A DNA stretch of 64,000 bases from Tetrahymena elliotti 4EA (taxonomy: Eukaryota; Ciliophora; Oligohymenophorea; Hymenostomatida; Tetrahymenidae): assembly GCA_000231825.2 (NCBI GenBank), contig JH720336.1, forward strand, positions 1 through 64,000, given 5' to 3'. The first letter of the stretch is position 1. Each line of letters starts with the position of its first letter. A program made the position numbers and the translations under genes. Below the pieces are notes generated by a model. That model made no database searches. It was not told the DNA's origin and saw only the letters and a list, made by a program, of their open reading frames with translations. Positions 48,766 to 61,432 of this stretch are shown in pieces.

Positions 48766-50433
48766 TCAAATGATTTCAATTATTTTTCTTTATTTTTTTT
48801 TGTATTCTGAAATGGCTAAATAGTTATTTTAATTGTTTTCTAAGTCTAAAAAATTGTATAGAGAAACTAACTTAGGAATTTATTAGTCTTATTCTCTAAC
48901 ATTATTTTGTGCAGAATTATTATTATTTCTTACTATATATATGTAAATCTATGATCTGGTTAAATTATTATTATTATTAGAATTAGGATTATAAATTTAG
49001 TTTAAATTACTTAAATACAAAATGAAATAAATATTTCCTTCATTATCAGTTGTAGTGTATTTTTAAATAGCATCTTTCAATTTAATTTTTGCTAGTTAAT
49101 TTTGTTAATTTGTAAATTCAACTTAGTTGTTTTGATCTGATATGGGTTTTTAATTTAAAAATGTATTATTTAATTATTATTATCCAACTAATGTGCTTTA
49201 ATATTATTATATATTAGTAATATTATTTGATTATTATTAAAATACTGATTTATTTATTTTTTGTATAATTTAATCATAATTAAATCTGAAATTTGATACA
49301 AAAGAATTGCTTTCTGCTTAATTTATTTAAAATTCAAAGACATTACTCTTTTCCCTAGAAAACTTTAAGGAGATTTGAATATTCTGTCTTAATGGTAATG
49401 CAATTAAGCAAATATCTTCTTCTGATCTAGGAGCCAAACTATTTCCTAAACTCTTTATCAAATTAAATTAAAGTTAACGTTGCAATTCAGTCTACTTTTT
49501 CAATTCATCCAATCTTTTATCAAATATTTGAGCTTATGAAAAATGTGGTTATTATATATTTGCAAAAGAAATTTCTTCAAGCCAAGAGCAGTTGAAAGAA
49601 AATTTATTTCTCAACTATTTGATGAAATCATTGTTACAATAATTAAATTAATTATCAATTAATTAAATTAATTTATCAACTTTAAAACTGTTATTTTAGA
49701 GATCTTACTGTCTTTTTTCATTTTAATTATTTTCAATTAATTACTTTTCTTGTTTTAATTAATTATTCATTTATTAAATTAGTGGAATATTATCATTAAA
49801 TATCTCAAAATTTTAAATTGTTTCTATTAATAAGGAAGTACTTTTGTTTGAATATTCTAAATCAAATTCTTTAATTTCTTTTTTAATCTGATTCATTTAA
49901 TTTATTATGTAATCTTTGATGTCTTTATTCTTTTAATAATAGAAAATGACATCTCTTATTTTTTTCTCCAAAGATTTCATATCACACTAATCCTTAAAGC
50001 ATTCTTAGAGTTAATTAATTGAAAAATTGTATTTAAAAATTTCTTCTAACTCTTATTTACTTCTTACTACATTCTCTATTTTTTAAAGTACCAGTTTCTT
50101 TTTTTACTAGATCGCTTAAATTACTTATGTGGTGAAATTATCAAATATTTATTCCATTTGAGAATTCAAGTTGATTTATTCTTTTATGAATTATGCTACT
50201 TATTAGGAGAAATAATAATTGTTATAAGGTGGCCAGTTCCCTAATATAGTATCTTTGTCACTTTAAATTATTTCTTCTAAAGTAATTAAATTTATTGATT
50301 ACTGAGATTCAGTAATACATTTAACACATTTTAAGATATTAGAATTCTTACTAATATCTAAATCAATTATTTGAATAGGCTTTTGGTGATACACGCAAAT
50401 AAACTTATTCAAATTTTACAGAGTTTGCTCCAT
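48766..50433 (-). CDS. Coiled-coil protein with N-terminal Cys/His pair motif
   Basis: One open frame of 1,668 nt, 555 aa, ATG 50431-50433 to TGA 48766-48768. The N-terminus (MEQTLQNLNKFICVYHQKPI, then NILKCVKCITE) has a CxxH and a CxxC pair about 25 residues apart, which could form one zinc site of B-box or treble-clef type. The following LITLEEII and GNWPPYNNYY segment resembles the start of a large family I associate with ciliates. From about residue 90 to 330 the chain is charged, Gln-rich and heptad-like (long coiled coil). After that comes a Gln/Asn-rich region with SAPRSEEDICLIALPL-like text around residue 375 and NNNN tracts near the end. No enzymatic domain was recognised. It is divergent from the glutaredoxin gene, with about 1.05 kb between starts. 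Confidence 0.8.
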
Positions 50434-51488
50434 TTTTTGTTTTACTTAGCTTTCTTAAATTTCAGATCAATATATTTTTTGTTATTTATTAATTTTTTTA
50501 TTAATCTTAATATAGAAAGATTTTTATTGATATAATATCAATTAACTAAAAATTCTTTTATCAATTAAATTTTGTTTAATTAAATACTAAACAAAAAATA
50601 TTTTTATTCCCTATTCTTCTTCTCTTGATCTACTGTTAATATTCTAACCTTTATCATCATTTTTATTTAGAATATTTAAATTCAATAAAGATCCTTACCT
50701 TATTTAAATAATTTTTTTTTTCTTTGTTATCTATTAGTGATATTCATCTCAAAATATACTATCATCAATTGACGGTGGTTTTATTTGAGATAAAAAAAAT
50801 CAATTTTTGTAAATAATTTAAAAATATTTTTCTGCTCGAATATTTTTGGTGATAAATTCAGTTTATTTAGTTAGCTAAATATCCACCAAAATCATAATAA
50901 AAAGTTATGAAATTATTGGCAATTTGTTTTAAATTTTAATTTATAAAAAAAATATTTAAACTCTAATAAATTATTATTTAAAATCTTTAAAAAAATTTTG
51001 TTGAAAATTTTTCTAAAAAGCAACAGAATTTTTAAAATTTTAAATTCATGTTAATTTTATAAAAAAAGTTAAAATACAAATCAGAAGAGAGCATTACATA
51101 AAAATAATTACATTTTTTGATTAAAAAAAGTAAATAGATTTAAATTTCAATAATAAAGCAAAAGCAAACATTTAAAAATGTAAACAAAGATAAATCATGA
51201 GAATCTTTTAATATTGATGATATTGTTTTTTCATAAATATTTTAAATTTAAAAAGATTTTATTCAGAAATTTCTTGTGAAATTATTTAGCTTTCTTGTGA
51301 GATATATGTAATATTTATTCTTAAAGTGTTCTAATTTGATGTTATATACTTTAGAATAGCAAAAAGAATATATCTAGAATCTTCAACTTTAATTAAAAAA
51401 AATAATTATTACTTTTAAAAATAAATTAATAGCTAATCAAAATTAGTAAATGCAATTTAGAAAACTAGGATAATAAATATACAGATTT
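50434..51488. promoter_or_regulatory. Divergent upstream region of the coiled-coil and glutaredoxin genes
   Basis: About 1.05 kb between two diverging start codons, so promoters of both genes should lie here. The sequence is AT-rich with no coding frame, and I recognise no specific motif. Confidence 0.45.
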
Positions 51489-51770
51489 ATGGGCAGTCAG
51501 CAATCTTTTCCTTAATCTTAAAATATAGCAAAAGAAATTAAAATTTATGGAACCAATACCTGCCCATATTGTTTAAATGCTAAGAGTATGTTTGAAAATA
51601 TGGGAGCTAAATACGAGTTCATAAATACTAGAGATAATCCTCAAAAAAGAACTGAACTTTCTAAATAATACAACTGGGATACTGTCCCTATGATCTTTGT
51701 TGATGGTAAATTTTATGGTGGATACACTGATACCAAGTAAAAGATTTTATCAGGAGAATTGAAGATTTGA
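51489..51770 (+). CDS. Dithiol glutaredoxin
   Basis: A small thiol-disulfide oxidoreductase that uses glutathione to reduce protein disulfides and mixed disulfides. It is intronless, 93 aa, ATG 51489-51491 to TGA 51768-51770, normal for a single-domain glutaredoxin. The active site is CPYC at residues 25-28 in IYGTNTCPYCLNAKSMFE, the classical dithiol form. The glutathione-binding cis-Pro motif is TVPMIFVDG and the closing GG motif is FYGGYTD. The N-terminus MGSQQS has Gly2 and Ser6, the minimal pattern for N-myristoylation, so membrane attachment is possible. There is no signal peptide or mitochondrial presequence. It is too divergent in context to assign to a named paralogue. Confidence 0.93.
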
Positions 51771-52933
51771 AGAAGTAAAAAAAAATTAATTTAATTCATT
51801 TTTAAAGTAATATTTAAAAAAAGAGCTCTGATACATGTTTTTTTGTCAAATTAAAATATAATTAAGAAAATATGAAATCAATTCTGCAAATAAATAGTAA
51901 ATTAGTAAGAATTTAAAGAAAATTATCAATCCTATTTATAAGTTAATTCATAAAAATATATTTTACCATTTCTAATTAATATATATTGCTTTCTTGTAAA
52001 TCATTCCCAATCTAATAATACAAAAGAAACTCTCTCAAAATTTTTAGATTTTGTTAAAAAACACAAAATTATTATAAATTATACTAAAGTTGATAGATTT
52101 TCTGAATATAAAATATATAAAATTATTAATAAATCAAAAAAACCAGTAGAAATTAATAGATATTACATAACAATTTAAAATATGAAAGAGATTAAAATAA
52201 AAATGTTTTAGTAATAAATTAATACAAAAAAATAGATAAACGAACGTATTTGAATAATTATTAACAAATTTTAATAAATTATATTTATTATATACATTAC
52301 AAAATTAGAACTAAAATAAAGAGTCTAAAGCTATATTTTTATTGAAGAAAGAATAATTCATTATTTTAATTAAAGGAACTTTGAGAAAGAATACTTTATT
52401 GGCTTTAATGACATTATCTCATAATTAATAGGTTTTAATTTTTGGAAAGCAGCTACTCTGGTAACTAATTTAATAAGTGTAAATTTCTTAATACATACAT
52501 TAAAAGGATAGATAATTAATTAAAATAATGAATGAATTTAGATTGAATTAATTAGATAAGGTATAAGAATATACTATTAAGAAGATTGTTATTGTTATTA
52601 TTATTATAATTATTATTGATTTAGTTGATATTCCTTAACCGTGCAAGTTATTTCTTTAACTAAAATTATTCTATTTTTATATATAAATTATTATTGCTAG
52701 CTTTTAATTGGCTAACTGTTAGTATTTTATTCAATTAAAATTTTATTCTAATATAGATTTTTATTATAGGAATTTATTTCTAAAGAAGTTAATAGGACAT
52801 TAATATATTATTTTATTTAGTTGGTTGTTTAGTTATAAGTTACTTACTTACTCAATTTATAACTAACTTCAAGTAAAATTTATATTTTTCATTTTGATCA
52901 AGATGAAATTTTTTTAGATTTGAAATGTATTTC
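51771..52933. other. Convergent intergenic spacer with AAT/ATT runs
   Basis: AT-rich spacer between the glutaredoxin gene (plus) and the Asn-rich gene (minus). A trinucleotide run near 52587-52620 would encode poly-Asn on the minus strand, but it lies beyond the TGA of that gene and I find no splice that includes it. Confidence 0.5.
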
Positions 52934-55024
52934 TCAGTTAGGATTTTGCTTGGTTTAAGCTATCTTGTCGTGTTCTCTGATGGGTTTGAATACTTCAAGA
53001 GATTTAGGACACATTATTCCATATAAGAAGGAAGGTATACACTTTAAATGAATTTCTTTTTTGTCCAATTTACGTGAGTTTATGACATACTAATAAGCCC
53101 ACTCATTAAAGAATTCCCAACTTATTTTTCTGAAATACTTTTTTGTTTTTAATTCTATGTTGTCAGAATTTTCTATTTCATCTTCTTTTTCAGTTATAAA
53201 GTAATATTCTTAAGACTTATCTTCATCATTCTTATTGTGGTGGTCATTCTTTTACTTTTTATTGTTAGTGTTTTAAGAAGCTCCAGAATTAGATTCTGCC
53301 TTAAGAGTCCAAAGAAGCTATAATTTTTCTTTCTTTTGGATTGGTAGAGTCTATTTAGTGTCTTTATCATTCAAACCTCCAGTCAACTATTCTAAAAGGT
53401 ATGTATATTCTTCTTAAGTGAGATCTTTGCAAGTTTGTTATTTGCAACGGACAAAACGAAGTAATTCTTTTCCAAAATTTTTATAAACGTTTTTGTGTTG
53501 AGATTGACGACTGCTTGATTTTTTCTCTTGACCTTCTGCATTTAATTATTTATCTTTGTTTTTTAATGGTTTCATTTCAGATGAAAGTGCTTCTGATGCC
53601 TATTCATGGAACTCTTCTTCTTTGATTTAAACATTCTTAACTTTGCTTTTTGAGATTTTTTCTTCTTCTTCTTGCTTAATCTCAAGCTTTGTATTTTATT
53701 TAACATTATCTTCGCAAACCAAACCTTAGGTTTCATCAGAAAAATGATGATCTCCACTTTATTTAACTCCATGATCATCTTTTCTTTTCTTATTTGGAAT
53801 TTTTTCTTCACCCGAAAGATTTTACTTTTTAGAAATTCTAGCAGATTTTTTCACTTTCTATGCTGAAACATCATTTTGTTCTCCTTCTTCTTCTTATTAA
53901 TTTTCCTTTTTTATTTCCTCTAATTTTGTTTGAATTATTGGACTTAGATCATTCATAATTTTAAAAATACCAGTGCTTTCCATTTAAGGAATTTTTTATT
54001 GACATTACTAAGAAATTAAATCAGATAAAGATTATTTCGCAGATCTGTTTTCAATATCATTGTTTTAGTTTAAAATATTTTCTTATTGATTGGAATCAGA
54101 AGATTATTTGTTAACTATAGGAGGAGAGTTATTGCTCTAAGCCTAAATTATGATAGTGGTACCTCTTTTAGTTGAGTGAGTGCGAGAAGAAGAGGAAGAA
54201 GAGCTGATCTTTGTAAATGGTTCTTTATTTTAGGCTAAGTCATTGCTCAAAATACTTTAATTTGGATTAAATCCATGATTCATGAAGCTCGAAATAGGAT
54301 TTTCATTACTAATTACAGGTTTATTAAAGCCTTATAAACTGCTATTAAAATTACTATTACTTGAGCTGATACCTCTGCTTAAACCATTTAACAAACTCTT
54401 ATTGCTATTGTTGCTATTATCATTGCTGTTCAAGAGATTATTGGAGATGCTATTTTATTAATTCATATTCATATTTAATAGGCTGCTACTATTGTTGTTG
54501 TTATAGTTATTGTTAACCATAAAGTTAGAACTCTAGTTGTTATCTGAATTTATTGAATTAGCATTATTTATAGAAAAAGACAAAGGTCTTAAGGGTTTTT
54601 CATTATTTGATTAAACATGAGGGTTAACTGCAGGAAAAGAAATTCCTAAGAACTTTGGATTCAAAGATATTAAGTTGCTGCTATTACTTAAAATATTGAA
54701 TAAATCCTATTCGATGCAATTGATTTAATTTAGATTATTAGTACTATTATTCAACTAATAATTTTCCATGGATGATTTCAAAAGGTTATTTATGTTGAGG
54801 TTATTCTAATCCTCCAAAAGGCTCTAAAATGAAAGTTAATTTTTATCTTGGTACATCATTTTATTGTTGATCATGTTACTTGACATTTTCTCAAATCCCC
54901 CTGTATAAGGAACAGGTTGATTTTTATTCAAACCTGTTAAATTAAAATTATCTGAAGATTCCCTTTAAAATGAATCATATTTGCTATTCTCTTAAACTAA
55001 ATAGTTATTCTACTCTCTTTCCAT
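52934..55024 (-). CDS. Asn/Ser-rich, Lys/Glu-rich protein, probably nuclear
   Basis: One open frame of 2,091 nt, 696 aa, ATG 55022-55024 to TGA 52934-52936. I do not recognise a named family. The N-terminal ~330 residues are low-complexity, rich in Asn and Ser with NNYNNNNSSSLLNMNMN-type runs and a SSSSSSSRTH segment. The middle is charged, with PNKKRKDD near residue 410 resembling a classical nuclear localisation signal. The C-terminal part (about residues 505-690) looks folded: VYKNFGKELLRFVRCKQQTC, LTQEEYTYLLEQLTGGLNDK, then YFRKISWEFFNEWAYQYVI and IHLKCIPSFLYGIMCPKSLE. This C-terminal layout recalls ciliate-specific protein families of unknown function. Transcriptional or chromatin roles would be speculation. 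Confidence 0.78.
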
Positions 55025-57346
55025 GATTTACTATTCTATCTAATAAGCAAGCCTTCAGAAAATTCAGAAAATCAATCCTAGCTATGAAATATAATTTGAA
55101 GGCAATTAAAGACTATTTAAACTTAAAACTTTTTTTTTATTTCTCTCTCTTTTCTTTAAGGTATTTAGGAATGAGTGGATAGAGAGATTTGTTTTGTATT
55201 TTAACACTTATAAAAGAAACCTATTTGAATGTCTTTATTTGTTTTGATTTCTATATATTTGATGTGTATAATTTAATTTTTGTATTTGTTATTTATTTTT
55301 TAATTTCTTTTCTTTGAAATTTTCAATCAATTAATCAATCAAAAAACCTTACCTATCAACCAAAATTTTACAAATAAACAATTTTTCTTTTTAAAATTTT
55401 CTTTGTTCAAAAGTAATTATATATTTTATATCATTTCTTTTACTAAAATATCATTCCCTTTTAAAAGCCCCCTCCAAATAATTAATAGCAACATATATTA
55501 ATATTTATTCATTCATTCAAAAAATAATTAGTTTTTCTTTGATTTTCTCTAATGCATCATGCATGCCTGCGTGTCTTTTATTTTATTCTAAGTTTTCTAT
55601 TTCTATTTTTTTCTTTATTAATTAAGTTAAGTGTCTACTAATTTTCCCCTGTAAAAATTTGATTTTCACCTAAAAAAACTATATTTTTGCTAACAGACCT
55701 ATAATGCCGGTATTTATTTAAAACAATCAATTCTTAATCTATTTTAAAAGGAAAATCACTTCTAAATGCTAATACATCAATTTTTAATTAATTTCAAATA
55801 CTCACTTTCTCAAATTGAAAATTATAGTATTTCAGTAATCTCATTCCTGATGTTTTTTAGTCTCCTAAATTAATCCAGCCAGAGTTTCTTTTGATCAGAT
55901 AATCACTCAAAGTTTTCAAAAACTTTATTTAAGTTAGAAATAATAAAAAACAAAGAAAATACCTAATTATCCTGATTATCTATTACTTACCTAGCTATAA
56001 AAAGTAATCCTGAATATTAAGTCTATGTTTTCTTCTTTAAAAAAATCTGAGTGAATCAAGTTAATTTATAAAAAATTAATTGAAAACTATTTTATTTACT
56101 TGAAGAAAAAATTAATTAGTTTATATTTTGTTAAAAAAGTATTTTATCAACTTCAAAAAATAGACAGACAGAGCCAAAAAATCTTTCAATTATTAAAAAT
56201 AAAATAATTTTAAATCTTAAAATTGTAATTTTTAAAAAATTTTATTCAAATAATTAAAATAAATTTTATTTTTCTTTCATTTCATTTCACTAAAATCCTT
56301 CTTCTAAAAATATATGGATTTATTAAATGGAAAAATGAATAAACTAACTTTTTCAATTTCTTTGACATGAAAGAAAATTAATTCATTTTAGTATATTAAG
56401 AATTTTAGCTTGATATTTCCAAAAATATTAAACTATTTGCTCTTTTCAGTTCTAGTAACCCATTTTTTCTTTTTTCAAATTCTATTTGAGAATAAATTTT
56501 AATTCTAATAAATGAATACATAGTTGATTTCATTTGATTGTGAATTAAGTACAAAATTCTAAAATATATTTAAGAGAGGGGTATTTAAAAAATACAAAGT
56601 TAAGTAGCAACCAATCTTTAAAATAAATTCAACTCAAAAGTAAAAGAGAATTTAGATATATAGAAAAAATTTAATATAATCAAAGATAATTAAGTTAAAT
56701 TTCTTGAATTAAATATCCACTTCTTTTTTAAGAATTTACATTTAATTTACAAATTTATTTTAGGTTTAGTATTATTATGAATAATGTCTTTTTTTTTTGA
56801 ACATTTTATTCATAAAAAATCCAAATTTTAGACTCAATAAGAATTTAATCATTTATTTTATTTTGTTTGAACAAAATTTCATTTGAAAAAATTAGAGGTA
56901 ATTTTAATTCGTTTCGATTTTCGTTTTAAAAATACATATTTTTTGTTTTTAAAATGATTAATTAATTTTAGTTTTTAGAAAAATAATGAAATAATTTTAT
57001 TTTGTAAGGGTTTTTTAAAGATGAAAAATAAACATGATCTATTAAATATAGAGAAATCAAATAATAATCTGTTGTTTGCTATAAATTAAAGCATTTCTAT
57101 TTTAGAATTATTAGTTTACGACAAAAGTAAATAAAATCTTAATTAAATTATTTAGAGCTGCGATATGAAAGTTTTTTTTTTGCTTGTAAGTATCTTTAAG
57201 CTGATTGGTTATTTACTGGAGTTCTTTTTGATTAAACATTTAAGGAGAAAAATTAACTTTGATTTTTAATATTAATTATTTAAGATATAATATATTATCA
57301 TTAAATTTCAAATAAAGGGAATAAATAAAAGGTTACATATACTAAA
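55025..57346. promoter_or_regulatory. Divergent upstream region of the Asn-rich and RPAP3 genes
   Basis: About 2.3 kb between two diverging genes, AT-rich and without a coding frame. A palindromic, relatively GC-containing spot (GCATCATGCATGC near 55554-55567) is the only local irregularity noted. Both promoters should lie here. Confidence 0.5.
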
Positions 57347-60300
57347 ATGTCATATTAAATTTAGTAATAGATTAAAAACAATGCTACTGACATAAGGAAT
57401 TATGTAGAGGATCTCTATGATTGGGAGTAGAAGATGGAATAGCAAGAAAAAAACAAGAAAAACAATCAATAGAAAGAAGTATTTATTTTTTAGCAAACAT
57501 TTCTAAAAATCATAGAAATAATTAAAACGCTAGATTCAAATTTTCACCAATAAATATGATATCCATGAGTAAATATAAAAATAATATTTATTTTCAATAT
57601 AGACTAGTGCTCCTATTAGAGGTAAAGCAGATATCTAAGTTAGTGGCTAAGAATCTTAGAAAGAATAAAGCTCTTAGGAAACAAATTAGACTTAATCAAA
57701 GAATTAATAGCTGATTAGAGATTAAAATACCATTAAAGATTATTATAAGGCATGGGATAAGTTTGATGTCGTAAGTTATTCATTAGAAGAATCTTCGTGT
57801 AATTATATTCAATAAAATTAATTTATGACTAGGATTAAGAATTAGAAACTCTTGAACAAAAGCAAAAGAATGAGGAATAATCTAAATTTGTAAATCCATA
57901 TGAATCGATGCAATCTAGTAAGCCTAGAGTTGCTCCTAAAGCATAAATTAAAATTAATTCTTAACGCTCTACAATAGTAGATATAAATTCTTTGAAAGAT
58001 AAGGTAACATTAAATTTACTTAAAATTTAGAGCTGCTTTATTGATATCCTTTATTTTAAACTAATAAGGCTAATCTTTCTTATTAGAGCTTAGATTATAA
58101 AACAGCAAATGAGTTATACACTTAATGCATCAACTAGCTTAAAGATCAATAAGCTCTTACTAGTGATGAAAAGTTACTTTTTGCTAATATATATTCAAAT
58201 AGAGCTATGACTAACATCAAGTTGTAGGAGTATGCATAGGCTGAAATGGATGCAACTAGTGCAATATAAATTGATGCAAAACATGTTAAGTCTTATCTTA
58301 GAAGAGGAACTTCAAGAAAGAAACTAAAAAAAATTAAAGAAGCTCATGAAGATTTTAAAAAAGCATTGCAAATATAGCCTGATAATAAAGAAGCTTAGAA
58401 AGAAATAGCTTTAATAGACACAGCATTACATGAAAGAAAGCAATAGGCTTTATAAAAGCTGGTAAAACATTAATCATTTAAAGATATGAATATATTTTTA
58501 TCCCTAAGTCACAAGCTATAAATCCTATTTGAGGAACTTTACTTTACTTTACAAAATTTAATTTCAGATTTCAATTAGAAATTTTCTAAAAGAATATGAA
58601 ATTAATTAATATTGTTGATAAATAAAATAGATTTTAGATGGAAAAGGAGACTAGGATGAATATGATAAGCTAGAAATTCAAGATATAAGTGATAGTGATA
58701 TTAGTGAAAGCGATGATAATGATGAAGATAAAAGTAATGATGATGATGATGAAGAAGAAGAAGTACCTATAGTATAAAATAGATTTTCACGTTTAAGTGT
58801 AATAGATAAACCTGCTCCTCATGAGAATTAAGATGAAAAATAAATATAAGATGATAGAAAACGTTCAATTCTTTTCAAAGAATAACCAATCGAGCTTGAT
58901 TAGGAAAGACAACATTCTTATCATTTAGATGAAGTTCCTGATCATTCTATACTAAAGAATTCTCATGACTTAGCTCATTTAGTTAAAGATATTGATTCTA
59001 AACTTATTAAGCACGAAGAAGAGGAATCACTAACTTAATCAGAAGAATAAAATCACACTGTATTTTTCCGAAAACTTCTTATTCGATATTAACTGAAAAA
59101 ATACTTCTTTGATATTAATGAACAAAAGAATATCTAAATTCAATATTTTTTTAAATATAAAAGGTAAAGTTTAAAGGTGCTGAAGTTCCCACTTAAACCT
59201 TCACACCTAGACACAATTTAAAACCTAGAAACTCTATTCTAAAGAATAGTCCTTTAGTTGCTGAAAATTTCCATGCTTAAATCAAAGATATTGATGGAAA
59301 AATAATCAAGCATCACTCTAAGTTTAAAGGTGAAGAAAGAGATCCAAAAGAAGAAAACGAGCATGATGTTCATTTTAAGAAAAATGTAGCTCAAGACATC
59401 TAGAAGAGTGGACATCATGATTTTGTAGATCATGCTCACTCTCCTAAGAAGCATATTCTCAAGCATAACTTAAAAGATGAAAACTAAGTAGAAGAGCTTC
59501 ATAATAAATACTTTTAAGAAAAGCCTCAAGAAAAAGTTGAAGAACATGAAGTTTCTTTTGGTTTTACTCACTTGAAAAATATAGATGGTAAACCTTCAGA
59601 ACATAATAAGAGATCACCTAGACATAAACCTCATTTCTAAAATGTTAAAGATGAAATTAAGCACCATGGTGATGAAATTCATTAGGAAGATGACGATGAT
59701 GATAAGAAGGTACACTTTGGTTAAGTTTAGAATGTAAGCAAAATAGCTGATGTTCCTAGTAAATAAGCTAAGCCAAGACACAGTATTTTAAAGTCATAAG
59801 GAAGTTAATGCAACTCTGTAGAAGTATAGTAAATTTTAAAGATTTAAGAAGAGTAAAAAGCTGAAGATGATAAAGTAGATAATGCAATAGAGATAGGAAA
59901 ATAAAAAATAAAAGAAGTCATTATAGAGCAATCAGCTAAATAAGAAATTAATTCTACTAAATTTATGGGTGAATGGAACCATCTTAAGGGTGACAAAGAA
60001 TCCTCATACAAATATCTTATGGTATAGAAGAATTATTTTATTTCGTTATTTTGATAAAATATTCTTTAAAATAATTAGCAAGTAGATCCTTAATAACTTA
60101 TAAATGCTTTCAAAGAAGGTCTTGAATTGGATACTTTGAAGGAGATATTTGAAACTCTAAACTCATAATACTCTTAGTAAAAAATATTCTTTTTATTTAT
60201 TAAAATCAATTTTTTTAACTTTCAAATAATTTTTTAGGTTGAAATAAATTAAATTTTTGGTTTATTTTTAAGGTAGAAATGAAGTATTAATTTGATTTAA

Positions 60301-60992
60301 TATCCATTTTAATTATTCTATTTTTTCTAATAAAAATAATACTTAATCTTTTTTGTGATTCATATCGAAAAATCACTTTTTGATGAAATATTAAAGAGAT
60401 TTCAATGTCAAAATTTTGTTAAGAATACTTTTTTGAGTTATCTTAATTTTTGTATTTACGATATTGAAATGTCAACATTTAGAAAAAGAATATTGATTAA
60501 TGTGAATTAAAATGTAATGTCGTAATTATTCAAAAAAATAAGTAGAAAAGTTGTAAGAATCTATCTTACTTAGTTAATTAAATATCTTTATAAAAAATAC
60601 GAACCATATAATTTGATGAATAATTTAATTGAATTTGTTTTAACCATCAAAAATGTTACTTTTAATTTGCAATAACTCTTTAATTTAAAATGACCATAAA
60701 AATTGGGTTTATTAAATATTTACCGTAAAATATTAAAAAAGGAATGATCTAAAGACTATAAAAGATTACATTACTCAAATTCCTAACTCAAAGAGATTTA
60801 AGTTATCAATCGGATTATTCACTGCCAAAGATAAAAAGGGTAAAATATATTTTAAAAAGATAACAACCCTAATTAATAATTAACTAATTCTATAAATTAG
60901 ATCTTAAGGAAATAATCTAAAAGCTATAGAAGGATGGAAAATTAAATGAAGAAGAGGTTCACAAGACTAATGAAGCTTACAAAATAAAATGA
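57347..60992 (+). CDS. RPAP3: RPAP3-like TPR co-chaperone (R2TP complex) with a long linker
   Basis: A homologue of RPAP3/Tah1-type adaptors, which link HSP90 to the RUVBL-PIH complex for assembly of snoRNPs, RNA polymerases and axonemal dyneins. Exons: 57347-57478, 57603-57770, 57833-58003, 58069-58461, 58631-59059, 59164-60176, 60742-60839 and 60901-60992. They sum to 2,496 nt (831 aa), an exact codon multiple. Evidence in order: the RPAP3-type N-terminus NNATDIRNYVEDLYDWEQKM; one TPR block (residues ~155-285) with ANIYSNRAMTNIKLQEYAQA and VKSYLRRGTSRKKLKKI; an acidic then His/Lys-rich linker (~290-690) with repeated SILK motifs; and the RPAP3_C domain from KFMGEWNHLKGDKESSYKYL to NSKRFKLSIGLFTAKDKKDL, the latter matching the human KRFDMAVMF segment. 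It is longer than human RPAP3 and has one TPR block where the human protein has two; SPAG1-like ancestry is the alternative. Confidence 0.9.
60177..60741 (+). other. Long intron (565 bp) inside the RPAP3_C coding region
   Basis: GT at 60177 and AG at 60740-60741. Without splicing, the frame runs to TGA at 60280-60282 and loses the last helices of the RPAP3_C domain. With it, the frame joins at a Gln codon and continues NDLKTIKDYITQIPNSKRF. It is about three or more times longer than the other introns of this gene. Confidence 0.8.
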
Positions 60993-61432
60993 AATAATAT
61001 CTGGGTGGATTGAAGAGTATAATATAAATAAATCCTATTTAATCAGAAGTAATAGAATGCGAAATAAAAAATAAGTCTAGATAACTAGTTAGTTACTGGA
61101 TTTATATTGTTAATCAAATGTGTGTAAAGTGTAAATTATTTTTTACAATTTGTAATCAAATATTTGTGTAATATTATCATTACAAAGATTCAATATTATT
61201 AGGTATTTCAAGTTATTCTTAAATTAATTAAATAATTAATAGTCAATTAAATTCTTTTTAAATTCATTTTTTTAGAAATACCTACTCAATTATTTATTTA
61301 TGAATCTTTATAGTAGGGTCAATCCAAGGAAAGATAAAGCTAGCTTGTATATTCATTTATTCACAGCATAAATATTTATTAATAAATATTATTAAAAGGT
61401 TAAACTCAGCAGTTTAAAAGCTTTAACAATCA
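60993..61432. other. Intergenic spacer between RPAP3 and the GAF gene
   Basis: About 440 bp of AT-rich sequence between two plus-strand genes; it presumably holds the GAF-gene promoter. No other feature seen. Confidence 0.6.

Noticed and set aside
52560..52880. Poly-Asn reading on the minus strand below the Asn-rich gene
   Set aside because: It lies after that gene's TGA, and I found no splice site pair that would include it; AAT repeats are common in these spacers.
53672..53866. Open frame on the plus strand
   Set aside because: It is the antisense shadow of the charged middle part of the Asn-rich gene on the minus strand.
60280..60295. Alternative read-through stop for the RPAP3 gene
   Set aside because: It would cut the RPAP3_C domain in half. 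The spliced model recovers the conserved C-terminal segment and an exact codon count.
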